Shown: positions 34,598-46,732, counted from the stretch's first letter. The stretch: 64,000 nucleotides of DNA from Gordonia soli NBRC 108243 (GCF_000334455.1 NZ_BANX01000008.1:1-64000); one strand, 5' to 3'. The notes: a model not told the origin generated them from the letters alone. Made by a program: numbers and translations.

Positions 34598-36115
34598 ATG
34601 GCCACCGAATCGACCACCCCGTACGACAACTCAGCACTGACCGACGAGGACGAGGGCTACCACAAAAGCCTGAAACCACGGCAGATCCAGATGATCGCCA
34701 TCGGCGGGGCGATCGGCACCGGCCTGTTCATGGGCGCCGGAAGCCGGCTCCACGACGCCGGCCCCGGCTTGTTCCTGGTGTACGCGGTCTGCGGCGTGTT
34801 CGTGTTCTTCATCCTGCGCGCACTCGGCGAACTCGTGCTGCACCGCCCGTCGTCGGGGTCGTTCGTCTCGTATGCGCGCGAATTCTTCGGCGAGAAGACG
34901 GCGTTCGTCACCGGATGGCTGTACTTCTTCAACTGGGCGGCCACCGCCATCGTCGACGTGACGGCAGTGGCGCTGTACGTGCACTACTGGGGGATGTTCG
35001 ACGCGATCCCACAGTGGCTGATCGCCCTGATCGCACTGGGCATCGTCCTGACCATGAACGTCATCTCGGTCAAACTCTTCGGTGAGATGGAGTTCTGGGC
35101 ATCCATCATCAAGGTCGCCGCACTCGTCACCTTTCTCGTCGTCGGCATCGTGTTCCTGGCGGGGCGCTTCGAGATCGACGGACAGTCGACGGGACTGTCG
35201 GTCATCACCGACAACGGCGGATTGATCCCAGAGGGTGGCCTCGCACTGGTCGTGGTGACCTCCGGTGTCATCTTCGCCTATGCCGCAGTGGAACTCGTCG
35301 GCATCGCAGCGGGTGAGACGGCCGACCCACCTAAGGTCATGCCCAGGGCGATCAACTCGGTCATCCTGCGCATCGCCGTGTTCTACGTGGGCTCGCTCGT
35401 GCTGCTCGCACTCTTGTTGCCCTACACCACGTATCGATCAGGCGAGAGTCCGTTCGTGACCTTCTTCGCGGCGATCGGCGTCCCCGCGGCGGGCGGGGTG
35501 ATGAACCTGGTGGTGCTGACCGCGGCGATGTCGAGTCTCAACGCCGGCCTCTACTCGACCGGTCGAATTCTCCGTTCGATGGCGATGAACGGGTCGGGGC
35601 CCGCCTTCACCGCGAAGATGAACCGAAACGGAGTCCCGTTCGGCGGCATCGCACTGACCGGCGTGCTCACCCTGCTGGGCATCGTGCTCAACCTGTTCGT
35701 GCCGGAAGAGGCGTTCAACATCGCCCTCGACCTGTCGGCACTGGGCATCATCTCGACCTGGGCGATGATCGTCGCGTGTCAGATCCAGCTCTGGCGCTGG
35801 GATCGTCGCGGCATCCTCACCCGCCCGTCGTTCCGACTGCCACTCGCGCCGTGGACCAGCTACGCGACGCTGGTCTTCCTCGCCGCCGTGGTGGTGCTGA
35901 TGTGTTACGAGAACTATTGGAACATCATCGCCATCGCAGTCCTCGTGCCGATGCTCATCGGCGGTTGGTACGCAGTGCGCGGCAAGGTCACGGCGATCGC
36001 TGCGCAACGTATCGGCTACACGGGTGAGTACCCGGTGGTGCCGCAACCGCCGATCCCCGAGGCGCCGGGGCATGACCACGGAGCCGAGCCGCCGAGTGGC
36101 GGCAAGGCCGACTGA
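34598..36115 (+). CDS. ansP: amino-acid permease, AnsP-like
   Basis: A 505-residue APC-superfamily transporter with about 12 helices. The first helix has [24 protein letters not shown], the substrate-binding glycine motif; [20 protein letters not shown] and [21 protein letters not shown] are typical of the amino-acid transporter family, and the whole most resembles L-asparagine permease AnsP. The C-terminal Pro/Gly/His-rich tail is cytoplasmic. It has no partner genes. Confidence 0.78.
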   Translation: MATESTTPYDNSALTDEDEGYHKSLKPRQIQMIAIGGAIGTGLFMGAGSRLHDAGPGLFLVYAVCGVFVFFILRALGELVLHRPSSGSFVSYAREFFGEKTAFVTGWLYFFNWAATAIVDVTAVALYVHYWGMFDAIPQWLIALIALGIVLTMNVISVKLFGEMEFWASIIKVAALVTFLVVGIVFLAGRFEIDGQSTGLSVITDNGGLIPEGGLALVVVTSGVIFAYAAVELVGIAAGETADPPKVMPRAINSVILRIAVFYVGSLVLLALLLPYTTYRSGESPFVTFFAAIGVPAAGGVMNLVVLTAAMSSLNAGLYSTGRILRSMAMNGSGPAFTAKMNRNGVPFGGIALTGVLTLLGIVLNLFVPEEAFNIALDLSALGIISTWAMIVACQIQLWRWDRRGILTRPSFRLPLAPWTSYATLVFLAAVVVLMCYENYWNIIAIAVLVPMLIGGWYAVRGKVTAIAAQRIGYTGEYPVVPQPPIPEAPGHDHGAEPPSGGKAD

Positions 36116-36130
36116 GGCGCGCGAACACCT

Positions 36131-36187
36131 GCACGGTCGACGAGTTCCAGCGCACGATCGACGAATCAGAGCGCACGATCGACGGAG
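36131..36187. repeat. 21-base tandem repeat (about 2.7 copies)
   Basis: The unit GCACGATCGACGAATCAGAGC repeats with a 21-base period between the permease and amidohydrolase genes; the first copy is degenerate (GCACGGTCGACGAG). The period is a multiple of three, and one frame would read RTIDESE, but no start or ribosome-binding site supports translation. Confidence 0.55.
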
Positions 36188-36193
36188 GGCCGG

Positions 36194-37348
36194 TCAGCGT
36201 GCCGCCGGATCGATGCGGTAGATCCGCATCGCGTTGTCCCGGAACACCCGCCGAAGGCAGTCCTCACCACGCGGAGCGAGGACGTCGACGAGCGCGCCGA
36301 CCAGGATGTCGAAGGAGGCGTTCGGCTTGTCGATGGGGTAGTTCGACCCGAACATCACACGGTCGGGACCGAAGTGTCCGATGACGTGCTCGACCAGCGG
36401 ACCGATCATCTGGGCCAACGTCGATCGGCTGCCGATGTTGCCCCAGCGTTCGTGTCCGTAGCCGAGGACCGGCAACGCCAGCCCGGAGAGTTTGACCGCC
36501 ACGTTGCGGCAGGCCGCCAGGGTCACCATGCGTTCGCGCCAGAGCTGGAGGATGTCGGCGCGGGCGGCGGCGGTCGCTCCGGTGCGCACACCCACCGGGC
36601 CGAATGCTCCCACCGGGGCGCCGAGATGATCGATGACGATGGTCGACTCCGGGTACTCACGGGCGAGGTTGACCACCTCGTAGAGCTGGTGCGAGTAGCA
36701 GAACGCGTCGAACGACAGATCGCGCTCGACGAGGTCGGCGTATCCGCGCAAGAACTCCCGCGACGAGAGGATGCCGTCCTCCCCGGCACCGTTGCGGACC
36801 CGGAGATCGTGATGGCGGGTGGTGATCAGCCGGATGCCGCGCAGCCGATCACTGGCCGCTGCGTGCTCGTCGAGCAGATCACCGAAACGGTCCGAACGAG
36901 GGTCGGCGTGCGCCACGATCGCCCCCAGCTGGGGTGCCCGACCGACCCCGAACGGCAGACCGTCGATGTAACGGGTCTCCTCCACTGCCGAACGCCCAGC
37001 CGGCTGCTCGGCGCCGCCCGCGGTGTCGTCGCCACGCCAATGCGCCTCGATGTGGACCACGGTGTCCACCCCGACACCGACCGTCCCCGGGAGCACCGCC
37101 GTGTCGGAGAGGTACTGCACCGGCTCGTAGGCGCGCGCGACCGTGGTCGGCGTGAGCACGTACTCGCGGTCGGCCTGCGTGGTCATCGCCCCGAACAGCC
37201 GATCGCCGACCCCCGGCACCATGCGGTAGACCCGCGACAACCGATTGGACGCCCATGGCGTCCGTCGCGGATTCCACTGGTGGAGGTGGGCGTCCACGAT
37301 CCCGGGGACGATCCCGTCCAGGGAGTTCACCGTCCGAGCGTGACACAT
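36194..37348 (-). CDS. amidohydrolase-family (TIM-barrel) protein
   Basis: A 384-residue amidohydrolase_2 protein. The metal motif DAHLHQW is at the N terminus (about 19-25), VIDHLGAP and the late GSNYPID carry further metal and base residues, and the C terminus MRIYRID is typical. Related enzymes are lactonases and decarboxylases. It is divergent from and slightly overlapping the upstream region of the flavohaemoglobin gene; no pathway partners are adjacent. Confidence 0.8.
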   Translation of the reverse strand: MCHARTVNSLDGIVPGIVDAHLHQWNPRRTPWASNRLSRVYRMVPGVGDRLFGAMTTQADREYVLTPTTVARAYEPVQYLSDTAVLPGTVGVGVDTVVHIEAHWRGDDTAGGAEQPAGRSAVEETRYIDGLPFGVGRAPQLGAIVAHADPRSDRFGDLLDEHAAASDRLRGIRLITTRHHDLRVRNGAGEDGILSSREFLRGYADLVERDLSFDAFCYSHQLYEVVNLAREYPESTIVIDHLGAPVGAFGPVGVRTGATAAARADILQLWRERMVTLAACRNVAVKLSGLALPVLGYGHERWGNIGSRSTLAQMIGPLVEHVIGHFGPDRVMFGSNYPIDKPNASFDILVGALVDVLAPRGEDCLRRVFRDNAMRIYRIDPAAR

Positions 37349-37521
37349 CGTCGGTGGTGATCGGCGGATCTTCGACCGATCGCGTGGGACAGGCGATCTC
37401 CGACCTCACCGGTCTGTCGTACGGGCCGCATCGCACATGGCCGACTACGCTGGGTCGGGCAAACGCACGCGGCCCCTCGTCGGGGTCGGGGGATCCCGGA
37501 CCGGTCAGCGGAGGTGAGGTC

Positions 37522-38673
37522 GTGGCCACGCATTCCCGCCACGTGCTGCATGATCTGCGGGCGTTGGTCAACGAGAACCCCGATCGGTTCGTGATCGAGG
37601 TGTACACGCGGTTGTTCGCAGCGAATCCCGATCTGCGCGAACTGTTCCCGGCCGTGATGACCTCGCAGCGCAAGGCGTTCTTCCATCTCATCGACCACGT
37701 CCTGGACGTCGTGCCACGCCACGAGGGACACGGCGACCTGGTCGAACTGCTGGCTCAGCTCGGACGGGACCATCGCAAGTACGGTGTGCTCCCCGAACAC
37801 TACGGGGTCATGTACCGCGCATTGATGGCCGAGTTCGAGTCGATGTACGGCAGCCACTGGGACGCCGAGACCGCCCAGACGGTCTCGCAGGCGATGATGC
37901 TGACGACCGGTGTGATGCGCGGTGCCGCGGAGTCGGCACCCAATCCCGCGCGCTGGACCGCCGAGGTCGTCGAGAAGTTCCGCATCACGCGTGACCTCGC
38001 GGTCATCCGTCTACGCGCTCACGCACCCTTGCGATTCGCAGCGGGCCAGTACCTCGAGGTGCAGATCCCGCAGTGGCCACGGATCTGGCGCAACCTGTCC
38101 CCCGCCATCCCGCCCAATCCGAACGGCGAACTCGAATTCCACGTGCGGGCGGTGCCGGGCGGCACCATGAGTCCGTCCATCGTCGCCGACACGGGAGTCG
38201 GGGACGTGTGGACCTTTGCGCAGGAGCACGGCACCCTCCACATCGACGGTGACCGACCGGTGCTGATGATCGCCGGCGGAACCGGACTCGCGCCGCTGCG
38301 CGCGCTGCTCATCGAGATGTCCATGCGCGCCGACTCCCCGCCGACCACCATCTACTACGGGATGCGGCATCCCGGTGAGCTGTACGACCTGGCGGTCCTC
38401 CGCCGGATCGCGACGACGAACCCGTGGTTACAGGTGGTCGCGGTGTCGGAGCAGACCGACGATCCGTGGTGGCTGCAGTCGATCGGGACGCCGGCCGCAC
38501 TGGGCATCCCGCACCGCATCGGCACGCTCGTCGACGCCGTACTCGCCGATGGCCGCTGGCCAGACCACCAGGTGCTCATAGCGGGGTCCGGTCGGATGAT
38601 CGACGCAACGCACCGGCGCCTGGTCATCGACGGTGTGCGGTCGAGTCTCATCCAGCACGACCCGGTCGACTGA
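37522..38673 (+). CDS. flavohaemoglobin-like protein (globin plus FAD/NAD reductase)
   Basis: A 383-residue fusion. A globin domain (about 1-135) has a distal region LFPAVMTSQRKAFFH and the proximal histidine in LPEHYGVMYRAL. A ferredoxin-reductase-like FAD domain follows, and then an NAD domain with LMIAGGTGLAPLRALLIEM. Such proteins detoxify nitric oxide with O2 and NAD(P)H. The usual FAD-binding RxYS motif is replaced by WRNLSPA, a relaxed version seen in some actinobacterial members. The GTG at 37522 follows GGAGGTGAGG. Confidence 0.83.
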   Translation: MATHSRHVLHDLRALVNENPDRFVIEVYTRLFAANPDLRELFPAVMTSQRKAFFHLIDHVLDVVPRHEGHGDLVELLAQLGRDHRKYGVLPEHYGVMYRALMAEFESMYGSHWDAETAQTVSQAMMLTTGVMRGAAESAPNPARWTAEVVEKFRITRDLAVIRLRAHAPLRFAAGQYLEVQIPQWPRIWRNLSPAIPPNPNGELEFHVRAVPGGTMSPSIVADTGVGDVWTFAQEHGTLHIDGDRPVLMIAGGTGLAPLRALLIEMSMRADSPPTTIYYGMRHPGELYDLAVLRRIATTNPWLQVVAVSEQTDDPWWLQSIGTPAALGIPHRIGTLVDAVLADGRWPDHQVLIAGSGRMIDATHRRLVIDGVRSSLIQHDPVD

Positions 38674-38706
38674 CGTCGACTGACCGGGGCCGCTCGCCGG
38701 CTCGGG

Positions 38707-39786
38707 TCAGCGGAAGGACGGAAGCTCGCTGGCGGCACCGCTCGGGTAGACGGTTTCCGTCTCCGTCAGCGTGACCGTGGTGCCGGGACGCGTCCGAGTC
38801 ACCGTGGACTCGCGGGTGACGGTCTCGCGGGGACGAGCGGATTCGCTCTCGGTCACGGTCTCGGTCACCGGCTCTGCGGTGCGCGTGACGGTCGCCCGGC
38901 TCGGCTGCTCGGTCACGGTGGTGGTGACCACGGACGGAACCGCGGAGTCCTGGCGGGTCGACACTGTTGCGTACACCGCGGTGACCGCGATCGCGCCGAG
39001 CAGCAGTGCTGCCGCGACTGCGCCGCCGATCATCCACCAGCGGCGGCTGACCGTCGACGACGGTCCGACGACCCCGACGGGCTCCGGCGGTGGGGTCTGC
39101 GCGACGACCGCCGAACCGACAGCGGGTGCCAACGAGGGTTGATTGGCGACACGGACGGGACGTCCGAGCGCGTATTCGAGCGCGGGGGCGACACCGGGGA
39201 GTTCGGCGCCCGCACCGGTGACAATCGCGGTGTTCACCGAGTCGCTTCCGGGCGTCGAGTGGATCGCGTCGGCGAGGGCGGTCGCACCGGACGGGTCCGT
39301 GACCGCGCCGGGAGTACCGTCGGCGAACTCAGAGGTGCCGAGCACCTCGCCGGTCGCGGTGTCGACGGTGACGATCGAGAGGCCGGGCGACGGAGCACCG
39401 TCCCGACCGAGGTCGACGAGGGCGACGACACCGCCGCGGGTCGCTTCGGTGCGCGCGACCTCGGCCAGGGCGGCCGGGAGGTCGGTGACGAAGACCCGAC
39501 GATGCCAGTCCGGACTGCCCGGACCGAACGAGAGCGCCGACGTCAGATGTGCCTGGATGGAGGGCCGCGCACACGCGATCCCGATGGTCTCGACGTGATA
39601 CGGGACCGAGGTCGCCAGTTCGTCGATGGCATCGACGACCGTCTGCGGACGTCCGTCCCGGAGGTCGACCAGGTTGCTGGCGAGCACCTGCCCGTCGGCG
39701 CCGCGCACCACCGAGGCGATCTGGTCCTCGATGACCGACACCCCCAGCGCGGTACCCGCGATCGGGCCACCATTCCCCTGGGACAT
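38707..39786 (-). CDS. single-pass membrane protein with Thr/Val-rich tail, hypothetical
   Basis: A 359-residue protein. The N-terminal part, to about residue 245, is an Ala/Gly-rich soluble domain of the type seen in mycobacteriales hypothetical membrane proteins (TALGVSVIEDQIASVVRG, resembling an actin-like ATPase fold). One transmembrane helix follows (WWMIGGAVAAALLLGAIAV). The outer tail is made of repeated TVT/TETV units and charged residues and could be glycosylated or span the wall. No function is assigned. Confidence 0.7.
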   Translation of the reverse strand: MSQGNGGPIAGTALGVSVIEDQIASVVRGADGQVLASNLVDLRDGRPQTVVDAIDELATSVPYHVETIGIACARPSIQAHLTSALSFGPGSPDWHRRVFVTDLPAALAEVARTEATRGGVVALVDLGRDGAPSPGLSIVTVDTATGEVLGTSEFADGTPGAVTDPSGATALADAIHSTPGSDSVNTAIVTGAGAELPGVAPALEYALGRPVRVANQPSLAPAVGSAVVAQTPPPEPVGVVGPSSTVSRRWWMIGGAVAAALLLGAIAVTAVYATVSTRQDSAVPSVVTTTVTEQPSRATVTRTAEPVTETVTESESARPRETVTRESTVTRTRPGTTVTLTETETVYPSGAASELPSFR

Positions 39787-39845
39787 CTCCGAACTCCATC
39801 TCCCCGCCGCCTGCCCTACTAGGCAGTCAGCGTATCGGGTGCCGA

Positions 39846-39881
39846 TCGGCGCCGGGCAGCCGTGTGGCCACCCGGCGCCGA
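39846..39881. terminator. terminator of the heat-shock operon
   Basis: TCGGCGCCGGG and CCCGGCGCCGA arms (11 perfect pairs) with a 14-base loop, just after the hspR stop on the minus strand. Confidence 0.7.
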
Positions 39882-39896
39882 GGTGGGCATTCCGAG

Positions 39897-40307
39897 TCAG
39901 TCAGTTGTTCGTTTACGACGCGGCTGCCACACCACGAGGGCGCTGGTCCGCGGTACCGGGACCAACTCACCGCCGCGTCGGGTGCGCGCCGCGTCGACCT
40001 CTTCCTGCAGCTCACGGACACGCGACTGCAGCGCATCGACCTGATTGCTCAGATCGATGATGCGCTTGATGCCGGCGAGGTTCACACCCTCCTCCTGGGA
40101 GAGCCGCTGGATCTCACGCAGCAGTTCGACGTCGCGATTGGAGTACCGCCGACCACCGCCGCTCGTGCGCTGCGGCGTCACGAGCCCCAACCGGTCGTAC
40201 GTGCGCAGGGTCTGCGCATGCATGCCGGCGAGTTCGGCGGCGACCGAGATCATGAACGTCGCGGTGGTCTCCGCGGACGTGTGATCGAAGCGGTCGGCCA
40301 TGATCAT
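39897..40307 (-). CDS. hspR: heat-shock repressor HspR (MerR family)
   Basis: A 136-residue MerR-type repressor. It has a winged-helix region ([20 protein letters not shown], then [17 protein letters not shown]) and a leucine-rich coiled coil ([20 protein letters not shown]). It binds HAIR sites (CTTGAGT-N7-ACTCAAG) and uses DnaK as corepressor in actinobacteria. The start overlaps the dnaJ stop as ATGA. Candidate HAIR sites are at 44326, 44404 and 49182. Confidence 0.93.
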   Translation of the reverse strand: MIMADRFDHTSAETTATFMISVAAELAGMHAQTLRTYDRLGLVTPQRTSGGGRRYSNRDVELLREIQRLSQEEGVNLAGIKRIIDLSNQVDALQSRVRELQEEVDAARTRRGGELVPVPRTSALVVWQPRRKRTTD

Positions 40308-41512
40308 CGCCCCCAGCCCGCGCGGGGGTCGAAGCCCGATGCCCGCTCGGCATCGGCGTAGCGGCGCATCGCCTCGACGGCCTCGTCGTCGAGCGTCGGG
40401 GGTACGGCGACCTTGACGGTGACCAGCAGGTCACCGGCGCCGCCGCTGCGCTTGGGCACTCCGCGCCCGCGCACGCGCAGTGTCCGACCGTCGGTGGTGT
40501 TGGCCGGGATCTTGACCCCGACCGATCCGTCGAGCGTCGGCACCGACACCGTCGCGCCGAGTACGAGCTCCGAGAAGCTCACCGGCAGCTGGATCTTGAG
40601 GTCGTGACCGCTGCGGGTGAACACCTTGTCGGCGGTCACGTGGACGACCACGTACAGGTCGCCCGACGGCGCACCGCGTCGTCCGGCCTCGCCTTGGCCG
40701 GCCAAGCGGATGCGCTGACCGTCCTCGACGCCTGCCGGGATGCGCACGTTGATGGTGCGCGCCCGCACCTTCACGCCGCTGCCGTCACAGTCTGTGCAGG
40801 GGTCGTCGATACGCGAGCCGGTGCCCTGGCAGTCCTGGCACGGTTCGCTGAACCCGAAGGCGCCTTGGTTGCGACTGACGAAGCCGGAACCGTTGCACGA
40901 CGGGCAGACCCGCGGGCTGGTCCCCGGCTTGGCGCCGCTGCCGTGGCAGGTGGTGCACGGCGACGGACTGGTCACCCGGAGTGGGACGGTGGTGCCCTGC
41001 GCCGCGTCGGCGAAGGTCAGCGTCGTCTCGGTCTCGAGGTCGTTGCCGCGGCGTGGCCGGTTCGCCGTCGTCGACGTGCGGCCGCCGCCGCCACGGTTGA
41101 AGAGTCCGTCGAAGAGGTCTCCGAATCCGCCACCGGCGTCGGTGGTCGCGCCGCCGCCGTTGCCGAACAGGTCGCCGATGTTGAAGTCGGCGCCGGGCGT
41201 ACTCGTGTAGGTCGTGTTGCCAGCGCCGAAGCCGCCGGGGAAACCGTTGCCGCCACCGCGGAACCGACCGCCGGCGAACATCGCTCGGGTCTCGTCGTAT
41301 TCCTTGCGCTTCTCCGGGTCGGCCAGGACGCTGTGGGCTTCCGACACCCGCTTGAAGCGTTCTTCGGCCGCCGCATCACCCGGATTGGCATCCGGGTGCA
41401 GCTCACGAGCGAGCTTGCGATAGGCCTTCTTGATCTCTTCGGACGAAGCGCCAGAAGCAACGCCCAGGTCCTTGTAGAAGTCGTGTTCCAACCATTCTCG
41501 TTGGGGAGCCAC
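40304..41512 (-). CDS. dnaJ: co-chaperone DnaJ
   Basis: A 402-residue type I DnaJ. The J domain carries HPD in [11 protein letters not shown], a Gly/Phe-rich linker follows (about 80-145), then four CxxCxGxG zinc motifs ([32 protein letters not shown]), then substrate-binding domains. It stimulates DnaK ATPase. The GTG at 41512 is preceded by GAAGGAGG. It lies 154 bases after grpE; a GC hairpin at 41563-41581 in that gap might attenuate transcription. Confidence 0.95.
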   Translation of the reverse strand: MAPQREWLEHDFYKDLGVASGASSEEIKKAYRKLARELHPDANPGDAAAEERFKRVSEAHSVLADPEKRKEYDETRAMFAGGRFRGGGNGFPGGFGAGNTTYTSTPGADFNIGDLFGNGGGATTDAGGGFGDLFDGLFNRGGGGRTSTTANRPRRGNDLETETTLTFADAAQGTTVPLRVTSPSPCTTCHGSGAKPGTSPRVCPSCNGSGFVSRNQGAFGFSEPCQDCQGTGSRIDDPCTDCDGSGVKVRARTINVRIPAGVEDGQRIRLAGQGEAGRRGAPSGDLYVVVHVTADKVFTRSGHDLKIQLPVSFSELVLGATVSVPTLDGSVGVKIPANTTDGRTLRVRGRGVPKRSGGAGDLLVTVKVAVPPTLDDEAVEAMRRYADAERASGFDPRAGWGR

Positions 41513-41666
41513 CAGACGTCACCTCCTTCGGTATCGATTTGTCTGGATGAAGTTGTCTCGGCGCGGACCTCGGGGGTCCGCTCGGTCCTCGCACGCGAGG
41601 CCCGGCGCCGGCTCGCACCGCTGGGCGATGAGAGACCTGGTCACCGGGCCGCGCGTATCGGTGGGA

Positions 41667-42313
41667 CTATTCTGCACCGCTGGAATCGGCGGCGGGGTCC
41701 GCACTCGCGGACGCCGCACCCTCGACCGCGTCGGTCACGGTGACCATCGCGTGTCGGAGGGTTCGATCGCCGAACCGATAGCCCTGGCGGTAGACCGCGT
41801 CAATGACCGGGTTGGAGCCGTCGCCCTCGTGTTGCACGGCCTCGTGCAACTCGGGGTCGAAGGGCTCACCCGGCTGACCGAAGGCGGTCAGGCCCTGGGC
41901 GGTGAAGACGTCGGCGATCTTGTCGGCGACGCTCTTCAGCGGTCCGCTCTCCAGATCTCCGTGTGCGCGTGCCCGCTCGAGGTCATCGAGTACCGGCAGC
42001 AGGTCCGTGATCAGGGCCGACTTGCCGTAGGCGATCGAGCTCTGCTTCTCCTTCTCCGCACGACGGCGGTAGTTGGTGAAGTCCGCCTGCAGACGCTGCA
42101 GGTCGGCGGTCAGCTCGGCGCGCACCTTCTCCACGTCGTCACCGGCCTCGGCAGCCGCGGCAGCGGCGTCGGGGTGTGCCGGATCGGTCGCCACGTCCGG
42201 GCCGGGCCCGGCGGCCGGATCGCCGCGCACCTCACCCGTTTCCGGGTCCACGTGCGCACGATCGGCCACCGTCGCCGACTCGTCCGGTCGCGTGCCTTCC
42301 GGCCCGCCAGCGG

Positions 42314-42317
<4 letters not shown>
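41667..42317 (-). CDS. grpE: nucleotide exchange factor GrpE
   Basis: A 216-residue GrpE. An Ala/Asp/Glu-rich disordered N terminus (about 1-65) is followed by a long coiled coil ([20 protein letters not shown]) and the beta-wing region [20 protein letters not shown]. It releases ADP from DnaK. The GTG start overlaps the dnaK stop as GTGA. The C terminus is extended by an Ala/Ser-rich tail. Confidence 0.94.
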
Positions 42318-44164
<1,847 letters not shown>

Positions 44165-44325
44165 GTGTGGTTTCCTCCTGTGTTCTTACGGGTGTGCACC
44201 CGGTGTGGGCGCCGGTTCGGCGGGTCACGCGCGTCCCGGCGGATGTTCGTCGAAATCCGCGTCTGCCCGAACTTCAGTGCGTCCGACTCATGTCCTACTG
44301 AAAGAACGGGCCGGAGTCAACCCAG

Positions 44326-44346
44326 GTTGAGCGGTACAGACTCAGC
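44326..44346. promoter_or_regulatory. HAIR-like HspR site 1
   Basis: GTTGAGC-N7-ACTCAGC, matching the HAIR pattern CTTGAGT-N7-ACTCAAG with the correct 7-base spacing and 11 of 14 arm bases. It lies 162-182 bases upstream of the dnaK start. Confidence 0.65.
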
Positions 44347-44403
44347 TTTCTCGAATGGTCCAACGGACCCGCGGAACGGATTGTTCCCGATCCACCGAAA
44401 ATA

Positions 44404-44424
44404 GTTGAGTCTTGCCGACTCAGG
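44404..44424. promoter_or_regulatory. HAIR-like HspR site 2
   Basis: GTTGAGT-N7-ACTCAGG with 12 of 14 HAIR arm bases and the right spacing, 58 bases distal to site 1. Two sites at dnaK are usual in actinobacteria. Confidence 0.72.
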
Positions 44425-44648
44425 TCTCCATCGGCCTGACGCCGAGTAGGCTGTGTCGTGGACCACACGTCATCTTCTGGCCTCTGTGGTCCGCGAACTC
44501 CACGGTTATTGTTTTGTCGTCCGCAGTCAGGATTCGGCATCGGACCGTGTGCCGAACCGGCTGTCGTGACCGGGCAGGACTGGAACTGACTGCCCGAATC
44601 GCGAGGTCGATCTCCTGGCGAGCACGACGCTAGGGAGGTGCATCGGCG

Positions 44649-45254
44649 ATGCCAGATCGTCGCGAGGTGTTCGGTCGGGCCGCACTCGAGGTCATCGCGG
44701 GTGGCGGGGTCCGGGCACTGACGCATCGGGCTGTCGACGTCGCCGCCGGGCTGCCGCCGGGATCGGTCAACTACTACGCGCCGAGCCGGGCGAAGCTGCA
44801 TCAACTCGCACTGGTCGAGGCCTACAACGAGATGTACGCCATCGCCGGTCGCGCCTTCACACCGGTGATCGAGTACATGCAGAACGTCGGTCGTCCGACA
44901 CGCGACGTGATCGTCGACGGGACGGTCGCCTTCGTCGAGGCGATGACCGACGAGGGCAGGGGTCTGGTGGTCGCGCGGCACGCGTTGCTCATCGAGGCCC
45001 AGTTCGACGACGACCTGCGCGAGCTCGTCACCGCCCATCGGGCACGCTTCATCCAGTTCACCGACCGGATCGCCCTGGCGTCGAACCCGGAACTGCCCGA
45101 TCGCTACGCCGAGCTGACCGTCGCCCTCATCGAGGGTTTGATCCAGCAGCAGACACTGGTCGCACACCGACAATTCTCCCGGCCGCTCCTGCGCGTCACC
45201 GTGGCGCGGCTCTATGGTTTCCGCGACGAGGTGTTCAACATCCCCGCGACCTGA
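44649..45254 (+). CDS. TetR-family regulator
   Basis: A 201-residue TetR regulator with helix-turn-helix ALTHRAVDVAAGLPPGSVNY. AGGGAGGTG lies upstream of the ATG at 44649. An inverted repeat GGACCACA/TGTGGTCC upstream may be its operator. An SMI1/KNR4 gene follows after 11 bases and is probably cotranscribed. No regulated enzyme is adjacent, so the ligand is unknown. Confidence 0.82.
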   Translation: MPDRREVFGRAALEVIAGGGVRALTHRAVDVAAGLPPGSVNYYAPSRAKLHQLALVEAYNEMYAIAGRAFTPVIEYMQNVGRPTRDVIVDGTVAFVEAMTDEGRGLVVARHALLIEAQFDDDLRELVTAHRARFIQFTDRIALASNPELPDRYAELTVALIEGLIQQQTLVAHRQFSRPLLRVTVARLYGFRDEVFNIPAT

Positions 45255-45265
45255 GGAGCATCGGC

Positions 45266-46672
45266 GTGACGAGTGCCGCGACCGGCAACGATTCCGTTCT
45301 CTCCACGTTCGACGGCTGGCGGCCGCTGCTGGATCAGCTGGCGCCGACCGTCCGTGATCGGCCCGTCCGATGCGTGGGCAACGTCTCGGCCGGAGCCTGT
45401 GGCAGTACAGGCGTCGGCGATGCGGTGTCGTTGCCCCGCAACCTGACCGACTACCTCTTCGGTGCGGTCGGCGACCTCGACATCGACTTCTGTGCGACGG
45501 TGTTCCCCGGCAACCGCGCCGAGGTGCTGATCCTCGACACGACGACGCCACAGTTGCGGGCAATGGCGGACCTCGGATCGGTGGAGGGCGTCGTGTTGGT
45601 ACCCGGGTCGCTTCCGGAGCCGTATCGGCGTCCGGTGCAGCGCTTCGCCGAGCACGCCATGTTCGGCGGTGGCGACCCTGTGCTCACCGAGTCGATCATC
45701 CGCGAGGTACGGCCCGACGCCGTCGGTGCCACCGAGGCCCAGCTGGACGCCGCCGAGGCGCGCATCGGATACCCGCTGCCGGCCGACGTCCGCGCGATGT
45801 ACCGAGTCGCCGCCGAGGGAGAGGTGCTGATGCTTCCCGGCGGCGTGGCCGTCACGCCCGAGATGCGCGACGACCCGGCCAACGAGGAGAGGCTGTGGGA
45901 TGCGTTCGACTTCTTCATCATTCCCGTCGACGACCTCGATGGACGTGCCTACGCGGCACCACTGCAGCGGATGACGTCGTGGCGATTCGGCGCCGGCGAG
46001 GTGATCTCGCCCGATCCCCTCGGCCGGATTCAGCCGGTCGGAGCGTCGCCGGCGTGGTTCGTCTTCGCCGCTGACGGATCCGGCGGTTTCTACGCCGTCG
46101 ACCTCGAACCGGGACCCGGCGGTTGCGTCGGCCAGGTCCTGCACATGGATCGTGATCAGGCCATCGGCGCGACGTGGGTCGCGCCGTCGCTGACCGGCTT
46201 CCTCGTCGGTGGCGGCTCGGACGAACCGGGTCACTTCTATGACGAGGACTCCGAGGAACGGTTGGTGATCCGCGTCGGCGACCACACCAGGCGGTGGATC
46301 TCCGACGTCGCGCCGCAGACCGAGGTCCTGCACATCAACCGGCTCGTCGATCGCACCGTCGATCTCCGTGCGACAGCCGGACATCCGCGTCTGCGCACGG
46401 TGTCGATCACCGAGGACGTGGTCACCGGCCTCGGCGCACTGCGAGAGCTCCCCGCACTCGAGTACCTGGAGCTCACGCCGAATCTCTGGCGCTCGATGAT
46501 CGCGCACGGCGACGTGCCCGCGACGCTGTTGGCGGCCGGAATCGAAGGCCCCGCAGCATCATTCGAGGAGCCGATCGGCATCGCGAATCAACTACTGCGG
46601 CTTCGGGGTCTGCCACCAGTGCCGGTCACCCGACTCCGCCCCGGCGCCGCGCCGGACCTCGTGTACCTCTGA
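45266..46672 (+). CDS. SMI1/KNR4-like domain protein
   Basis: A 468-residue protein. An SMI1/KNR4 core runs from about residue 145 to 270, with ATEAQLDAAEARIGYPLPAD, VRAMYRVAAEGEV, WFVFAADGSGGFYAVDL. The C-terminal part contains leucine-rich-repeat-like units (LRTVSITEDVVTGLGALREL, LEYLELTPNLW). SMI1/KNR4 proteins are common as immunity proteins to polymorphic toxins, but no toxin gene is adjacent here. A GTG start at 45266 follows GAGGAGC. Confidence 0.72.
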   Translation: MTSAATGNDSVLSTFDGWRPLLDQLAPTVRDRPVRCVGNVSAGACGSTGVGDAVSLPRNLTDYLFGAVGDLDIDFCATVFPGNRAEVLILDTTTPQLRAMADLGSVEGVVLVPGSLPEPYRRPVQRFAEHAMFGGGDPVLTESIIREVRPDAVGATEAQLDAAEARIGYPLPADVRAMYRVAAEGEVLMLPGGVAVTPEMRDDPANEERLWDAFDFFIIPVDDLDGRAYAAPLQRMTSWRFGAGEVISPDPLGRIQPVGASPAWFVFAADGSGGFYAVDLEPGPGGCVGQVLHMDRDQAIGATWVAPSLTGFLVGGGSDEPGHFYDEDSEERLVIRVGDHTRRWISDVAPQTEVLHINRLVDRTVDLRATAGHPRLRTVSITEDVVTGLGALRELPALEYLELTPNLWRSMIAHGDVPATLLAAGIEGPAASFEEPIGIANQLLRLRGLPPVPVTRLRPGAAPDLVYL

Positions 46673-46732
46673 CGTACACCTCCGGCGTAACGCCTGACGT
46701 GGACGCCCGACGACACGTTGTGGGTCGAACAG

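Larger units (their letters stand above)
44165..44648. promoter_or_regulatory. dnaK/TetR divergent control region
   Basis: A 484-base gap without a gene. It holds two HAIR-like sites (44326-44346 and 44404-44424) and an inverted repeat GGACCACA/TGTGGTCC at 44460-44492, which could be an operator of the rightward TetR gene. No small gene is convincing here. Confidence 0.6.

Noticed and set aside
36131-36187. short repeats as a CRISPR array
   Set aside because: Tandem repeats without spacers, too few and without cas genes.
41563-41581. Terminator between grpE and dnaJ
   Set aside because: A perfect GCGGACC/GGTCCGC hairpin is present but has no T-tract, and dnaJ-hspR are expected on the dnaK transcript; at most an attenuator, so not listed as a feature.
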